A DNA stretch of 25,621 nt from Apostichopus parvimensis (Eukaryota; Echinodermata; Holothuroidea; Aspidochirotida; Stichopodidae), in contig KN884856.1 of NCBI GenBank assembly GCA_000934455.1, positions 70,111 through 95,731 of the forward strand, given 5' to 3'. Below the pieces are notes generated by a model. That model saw only the letters and a list, made by a program, of their open reading frames with translations, was not told the DNA's origin and did not search any database. A program made the translations under genes and the position numbers. This document shows, piece after piece, positions 20,144-25,621 of the stretch; position 1 is the first letter of the stretch, and each line of letters opens with the position of its first letter.

Positions 20144-22318
20144 CCAAACAACTCTGACAACAGAAAGAGATACCCTGATGCTCCCATGGGAGATAGACTC
20201 TAGTAACTACAGAACCAGTACTTGCCTACCAATTGAGAATAAGGTAATTTGTCATTGTTGCTCTTTGCCGAGCAACACATTTGAATATTTTATCTTGAAA
20301 TATGACACCCCTATCCACATCTCTTCTCATATAACTGTCTTTAAAAGCAAACCTAAAACCTACCCCTTTAACTGGACTGGATGGATAATGTATCTAGATA
20401 TCATTTCACTAAGTTTTCTTTTAGAGTATTGTAAATACCGTTACAATGAGGCTGTTGTTTACAAATCCCGATGATCCAACTTTTGAAAAGAACACTTTCA
20501 ACTCTCTTCTTTTATTCATAGCAACATAACAGTTGCACTGGAGTGACAGCAATATCAGTTTACCATGTTCCAAACAGTTCAGAAATACATTGAGGTATGT
20601 TCTCAAAGTCAGTTTGAGAGGAATCAGCTGAGCTAAACAAAAGCATTTCAAAACTCGTCAGAGCCAGGGACGAAAAAGCCCGTCCTGCTGACCCTTGCTG
20701 GATGTAAGATGCATTTAGGGTAAGCCAGGGCAAATAGAATATGATCAGGGATATCAATACAACCCGGAAGAATCATAAATGCACCCAAATTGGTCAGCTA
20801 ATCAAAATTTGTGACTGAGAGTGTTGTTGCAGATATAGACCTGGTTAATGCTAACACAATTTTCGCCCATGTGTGTATTACACAGTGTGCACTCTGCATA
20901 TTGAAATCTCTGAAAATACATCTTTACGGACCTAAAATGATAATTGCATACAATTCCGTTCATGTTTATATTGTGACGACTGCAAAAAGTATCATTTCAG
21001 AATTGAAAAAAATATGTCATTTAAAGTGGCATACTACTATAAGAGTCTACATCAAGCCGCCAATATGTTCTCCTTCACGAAAAGTGCCAAAGGGCAGTAG
21101 GAGAAAGTATCTTTGATATGTTATCAATCAGGATCTGGTTGTTTGTGGCTAGCATATTAAAGATCATGAATTGAAGTACATGTGGTGCAAACATTGGTTC
21201 AACTGAGGCAATTTAAAACCTCTATATGCCTCCCAGGAGCAGCTTACGAAAATTGTTTCCTACTGAGTGAAGACGTTTGTTTAAAAGTGACAAATACATC
21301 AGGCTCTCGTAGCAAAACATCCTCACATTCATGATACAAATAATTGAATGTGCCATGAAAGGGTAACTTGTCAGCTATACAGTGTTGGGTAGCATTTAGC
21401 TAGTGAAATCTTGTATTTAGACTACATTACTCGTGTGATTTAGTATGCATGTCAATAGGGATTTTCATGGTCGTATGCTACAGTATGGTATCTATCGACA
21501 AACCATTGGAAAAGCATGAAGCACAATTAAAACGGGAAAAGAGAAGTTGTGACGATAAAGCGAAAACGAATATAAACAAGTATTATTCCCGGAAAAAAAA
21601 ACTGGCGACCCGGTTGTACAACCCCCACCCCTCCTCCCCTCCCGCCTTCGATATGTCCAAATTACTATATTATGGTGGTTTATTGTCAACGTTGCAGCGA
21701 TTGCTCTGATCGAGGGTGTACTTTAATAGTACGTGTAATAATACCATATTTCACTTAGTGTACCTTTGATAATACATACGATATATTTCGTACCTACTTG
21801 TGGCGAATGTACATCACTGAAAAGTGGCGAGTTACCGTAGTGACCTAACCATTGGGCCTTGTGATCGCTAGTCTGGTCACGTCACTGTACCCGGGGACGA
21901 GGCTGACTGGAACCATATAAAGTAGATACGAAATAGACGTGAACCTTAAGAGAATACACAGAAAGATGATTCTAACTTTAATTAATTTGTTGTTGTTGCT
22001 ATAATTATATTTCACCATTTAAAACTCATAAACCCTGTGTCCTTCTTTACGCCCTTGTCGACTACTCTCTGCAAATAAACCGTGACCCCTTATTAAAGCC
22101 TGACTCCGGCTAATGACCGTCCACATTAGTACACATGCTACTGTAGGCTAGTGTCGGCTACTTAGGCTTAGCCAATGACTGAGCACTACATTCGCACTGT
22201 TATTTTAGTATGAGCAGATACACGACTCGTTTGTGTATAGGCATTGTGTGTGCAGTATGCGTGCGTACAAACAGTTCGTACTTCACGCGTGCAGCTCACC
22301 GTGTACCGCGTATCTAAG

Positions 22319-22326
22319 TATATAAG
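22319..22326 (+). promoter_or_regulatory. Candidate TATA box of the plus-strand Ig gene
   Basis: TATATAAG lies about 470 bp upstream of the signal-peptide ATG and about 150 bp upstream of a possible leader exon that ends at 22573 in GTAAGT. Transcription would start near 22350. Support is positional only. Confidence 0.4.
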
Positions 22327-22476
22327 TAACGCAACACACATGTACCTCATACTACACTCCTGGTGAACACAGAGTGATTTATAAGGCTATTCTATTTTTG
22401 CACTTTTCACGTTTGATTAAAGTGTGAGCTTCTACTCTGAAGATTTTGTTTCTTATTTTCCATTTTGTTACGCAAA

Positions 22477-22573
22477 ATGAGGACTTGCTTTCTCTTTTCA
22501 AACAAAGTCCGTTGCTCGTACTTCAAAAGTATCTTTCTAGACGGAACCAAATCGGCAGCATTTTTGAAATGGG
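22477..22573 (+). other. Possible 5' leader exon end with strong donor
   Basis: The segment ends G|GTAAGT at 22573/22574, an excellent donor. Acceptor-like sites follow at about 22724 (CCCTTCGTTAG) and 22737 (TTATGCAG), just before the signal-peptide ATG. A 32-codon frame from an ATG at 22477 also reaches the donor in phase 1, but its peptide has no signal sequence, so a non-coding leader is more likely. Confidence 0.3.
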
Positions 22574-22796
22574 GTAAGTAATAGCAAATAATTGTATCGT
22601 GACGTCATCAAGTAGTATCCGTATAAGTATAGGCTTCTTTCAGATCATTTCCATAAGAACTACTCGGCATCCGTAGCTTAGTGAGTACACGTGACTGTAC
22701 ACGTCAATATAATGTCCCTTCGTTAGAATTATGCAGATGGTTATATTCCATGCTAAGACAATGATGAATGGGACACACACTATTTCAGAGAGAAAC

Positions 22797-23133
22797 ATGG
22801 AAGCTACTATCTACATATCTCTTCAAGTTGTTCTTATCCTGACCATGGCCTATGCTGCAATTCCTGGTAGTGTATATACATACCGAACAGCGGTTAATGG
22901 ATCTGTTTTGCTTAATGTTTGTCACACTGAGGAAGACGACACAATTTATTGGAAATTTCAAGAAGACTTTCTGATTGTTGAAGGTCTATTAGTGCGCAGG
23001 GAGTTGAATGAGAGCTTGCACTTGCTTCAAAATATGTCAGTATACATCCAACCGATCTCGTTGCTGAATATTGGAAAGTACGAATGCATCAAGAGCAACG
23101 AGACTTTGGTAACATATTCCTTAGACGTTGAAG
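22797..23133 (+). CDS. Second Ig gene, exon 1: signal peptide and V-like Ig
   Basis: The ATG at 22797 was chosen because it starts a clear signal peptide (MEATIYISLQVVLILTMAYA, then AIPG). Upstream in-frame ATGs, the first at 22731, would place 22 mostly polar residues in front. The Ig-like domain follows: B-strand C42 (LNVC), W52 (IYWKF), and F-strand IGKYEC with C97. The exon ends after 112 codons plus one G at G|GTTTGT, a weaker donor but in phase 1 and followed by an in-frame stop, so splicing is needed. Sequons are at N71, N79 and N101. The gene runs divergently from the Ig-TM-NACHT gene and is probably a relative of its ectodomain. Unlike that gene, signal peptide and first Ig share one exon. 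Confidence 0.8.
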
Positions 23134-23476
23134 GTTTGTACTAGTTTGTCTTTTCACGTGTGTCACTAGGTCACCACAATGTATCATTCCATTTTTTTCA
23201 GGTTCTCTTTGTCTTATTGAAGCATAGGTGATGGAACGTATGCTGGTTGCTGGTTTAAGTGACGCTTTGTCATTGTTAAATATTGTGCACTATACATAAT
23301 AGATTCATTCATTCTCCGAACAACCAGATATAACATACTGCCAAACGAGAAAAACTTATTTTTAAATATTCAATCATTCCTTTGTTTCATGCTATAAGTA
23401 AACATCATATTAAGTGTCTACTAGTAAGTCCTTAATATATTGTCTTTCTTTTAAACTTGTTTCTTACCACAATCAG

Positions 23477-23803
23477 TTCCACCGACTTTATCAATGACTG
23501 TAGACGGGCATTCATACCATGATAGTGGAGATACGCTTTACATACCTTACGATAAAACCATACCCGCATCATGTTACGCTACTGGTGGCAGACCTGCAGT
23601 GAATCTATCTTTTACTTTGGATTATGAAGAAATATCATCAGATAGCAACACTACAACATATGCAATTTTGAACGGCATCACTTTTGACACAAGGATAAGG
23701 TTTTCACTGCAAACAGCCGAAGAAACAGGAACTCTTTCGTGTCATTATAGCGGTTTAAGCTACTACTCAGAACAATGGTTGGAAGTAAGCTACTCAACTT
23801 ATG
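23477..23803 (+). CDS. Second Ig gene, exon 2: C-like Ig domain
   Basis: A 109-codon, phase 1-1 exon (residues 113-221) after acceptor TTACCACAATCAG, with strong donor G|GTAAGA. It has B-strand C143-145 region (ASC), the motif GGRPAVNLSF, and F-strand GTLSCHY (C201). The RPAVNLS core is identical to that of domain 2 of the minus-strand receptor, but phenylalanine replaces the usual tryptophan. The N-terminal extra cysteine pair of the minus-strand domains is absent. Sequons occur in NLS and NTT. The reading frame stops shortly after the donor, so more exons are required. Confidence 0.8.
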
Positions 23804-25621
23804 GTAAGAAAATATATCAATAATGAGTTTTTTTTTAAACGTTATGACTGTAAATGTACCATTTTTAATAAAATAATTAGCAAATTAAAAACCAGTTCTT
23901 CTTTAACAACGGACGTCCTGTAATTCGTTTGAGCTATGATGTAGCGATAAGCCACATTGTTATAAAATCGGTGGCTTGTTGATAGGGAGAGAAAATGAGG
24001 GAATTGGATTTTGTTTTAACCAAACTGCTAGTAAGGAAACCTAAATCGGTATTTCGTGCTCTTTGTTAATTCATACATTTAGTGACTATTATAGTCAGAA
24101 CAAATTCACATGTTGTGAATAGACGACGGGACATTATATCGTAGTATTATATATTTAATTAGGCGTATTTAATATAGATTCAGTATTTTAAATGTTGCAC
24201 AAAGACGTTGGTTGCTCGGTGATGTTAAGAATCGTATTTCGACCAAAGAAATAGTTTACATATCAGAACTTAAAAGTGTTGCTAAGTAAGGATAAACATT
24301 TTGAAATTCAAAGATTTGCGAATGAGATTTGGCACACAAGTGATTTAAGCAAAATCACTCGTTTTTAGAGGTGTACATGCGTCCAAACGTACTATTTTCC
24401 AGTAAAATCCTCGTTAATAGTTCAGCTTTTACGTTAGAAAGTACACATTATTTTGTGTATCGGCTACTCTAAGTGTATCATGTCATTACGTTTAATTTTA
24501 AGTACCCCATTTTAGAATATTCCCCTATCATGTTACCAGACAGTCGATGCATCATCGTGTACCAATGCCCCACTGAATGCAAATGTTCTACCATCATATG
24601 AAAATCTACTAATGAATACACTGAGGATATTAATTCCAGCCCAATAAAGTTTTAAATTTTCGGTTGCTTTTTATGATGGCTTATACCTTTGAATATCAAG
24701 ACACATTGCGTTCATCACGAATTGCCTAAATTGTTTGCTGTACATGGGAATGAGAAAGTGTATCGGTTAACACTCATGTGATGATATTTAGCATAATACA
24801 TTGTATAAGTCTTCAGTTATAGAAGTTGTTGATGGTTCTAAGCTTGCTTTTATTTCAACAAAAATCATACAGTCGTTTGGACACATTTTTTTTTGCTGCG
24901 ATGCGATCTTTTTGTTTGGAATATCAGTTCATTTGAGAAACATTGTCATATATATATTTATACATATGCATATGGGGAATATTATAGAATACTTCAGTTT
25001 TTCCTATTAAGCATTGTAACAAAAATAATGCAGATTTATTTTATATTGACGGGGTACCAATATAACGTATTTCACAACAACTTGCATGAATTAAAAGGTT
25101 TAAGATTGTATTATTTTGAAAATAAACTAATATGCCTATACTACTAGATAATGTTACAATTCAGAGCTGTCGTGTTTATTGTCAGTTTAATCAGTATGTA
25201 TTATTAATATACTTTTTGATAGGTTTACAGTTGGTATTATCAGAATGTAAGCAGTACTCATGTATCTACATTACCATATATTACATATGCCATTAATCTC
25301 TTACTTTTAGTTAGATAGTATAATGCGCATATGTTGTGTGCTAGTTTGAAATAGTAATGACTGAACGAGGAAATGACTTTTAGAAGATCGTAATTAGTTT
25401 ACAACTATGTTGTTCTTTATGGTAACATAGCTTTATAAATGTAGTCTGCATATAAAGATATAAAGTTAATGTTACGAATGATAACCAATCTCGTGTTATT
25501 GCGGCACCCGATACACGCAGAGAACACAGTTGTTACTGTAAATCTTTAAGTTTTGTATTAAAGTAAACACTGGATCATGATATATAGTGCTACATAGTGG
25601 GCCCAACACCACGTAATAACA
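23804..25621. other. Right flank or intron of the second Ig gene
   Basis: AT-rich sequence after the last well-supported exon. Apart from the weak terminal exon candidate I found no further Ig, transmembrane or NACHT exon. Overlapping frames at 24801-25147 are rich in I, F, Y and H from AT-rich DNA and are not convincing. Confidence 0.5.
24544..24647 (+). CDS. Possible terminal exon of the second Ig gene
   Basis: After CCTATCATGTTACCAGACAG the phase 1 frame reads 34 residues (222-255), starting VDASSCTNAPLNAN and containing SYENLLM, to a TAA. That stop codon overlaps AATAAA (24643-24648), a possible poly(A) signal. Using this exon would give a secreted two-Ig protein of 255 residues with no membrane anchor. 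Frame match could be chance, and the overlap of stop and poly(A) signal leaves almost no 3' UTR. The true gene may instead continue past the window. Confidence 0.25.

Larger units (their letters stand above)
16097..22318. other. Intergenic region between two divergent Ig genes
   Basis: About 6.2 kb between the presumed promoters. Open frames of 60-105 codons occur (for example 16911-17228 plus, 20178-20474 plus, 20560-20757 minus). None shows a signal peptide, a domain or supporting splice sites that I recognise. Small structured repeats are listed separately. The frame at 20560-20757 has more ordinary amino-acid composition than the others and could be a decayed exon or transposon fragment, but I cannot name it. 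Confidence 0.5.

Noticed and set aside
20421-20757. Overlapping minus-strand frames that might be a decayed exon or transposon piece
   Set aside because: Composition is protein-like in part, but no family is recognisable and there are no flanking inverted repeats, so I did not call a gene.
24801-25147. Overlapping plus-strand frames with hydrophobic stretches, reachable by a phase 1 acceptor at about 24874
   Set aside because: They are rich in I, F, Y and H as expected from AT-rich DNA, with no clean transmembrane-plus-basic pattern, so I do not take them as the missing anchor of the second Ig gene.
25247-25310. Acceptor-like TTTACAG and TTACTTTTAG sites near the right end
   Set aside because: The phase 1 frame after each meets a stop codon within a few codons.

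Overview
The window looks like animal nuclear DNA. It is AT-rich, the genes are split by spliceosomal GT-AG introns, and almost every domain-boundary intron is in phase 1, as expected for exon-shuffled extracellular domains. There are no bacterial operons or ribosome-binding sites. The gene content (immunoglobulin exons joined to a NACHT ATPase) and the diverged dispersed repeats suggest a marine invertebrate deuterostome. An echinoderm, possibly a sea cucumber, is my best guess, but it rests on family resemblance only.

The main content is one minus-strand gene from about 16.1 kb down to 2.25 kb. I assembled nine coding exons by hand: 15911-15851, 13747-13430, 11070-10417, 10107-9769, 9686-9576, 8949-8900, 8371-8350, 7874-6358 and 2710-2498. 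They total 3285 nt, keep one frame through all eight junctions and encode 1094 residues. The order is signal peptide, four Ig-like domains, one transmembrane helix, a short basic juxtamembrane tail, then a complete NACHT NTPase with NLR-type helical region and a roughly 70-residue C-terminal exon. This is a predicted type I membrane protein: an Ig ectodomain outside and an NLR-type ATPase inside. The ectodomain appears to be a duplicated two-Ig cassette. The last intron has a GC-AG donor that could allow an alternative C-terminus.

A second, related Ig gene starts on the plus strand at 22797, head-to-head with the first and about 6.5 kb away from its start codon. Two exons are well supported: signal peptide plus V-like Ig, and a second Ig that shares the RPAVNLS motif with the first gene. 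It continues either beyond the window or to a weakly supported terminal exon at 24544-24647 that would make a secreted protein.

The rest is non-coding. Introns 1 and 2 of the NACHT gene carry a diverged repeat family. The 16.1-22.3 kb intergenic region has a 64-bp tandem duplication, four 22-bp tandem units and two clear hairpins. Intron 8 holds a CpG-dense patch followed by a plus-strand TATA box. Positions 1-2245 show no confident gene; there is one weak two-exon micro-ORF. No rRNA, tRNA, CRISPR or complete transposon was recognised.
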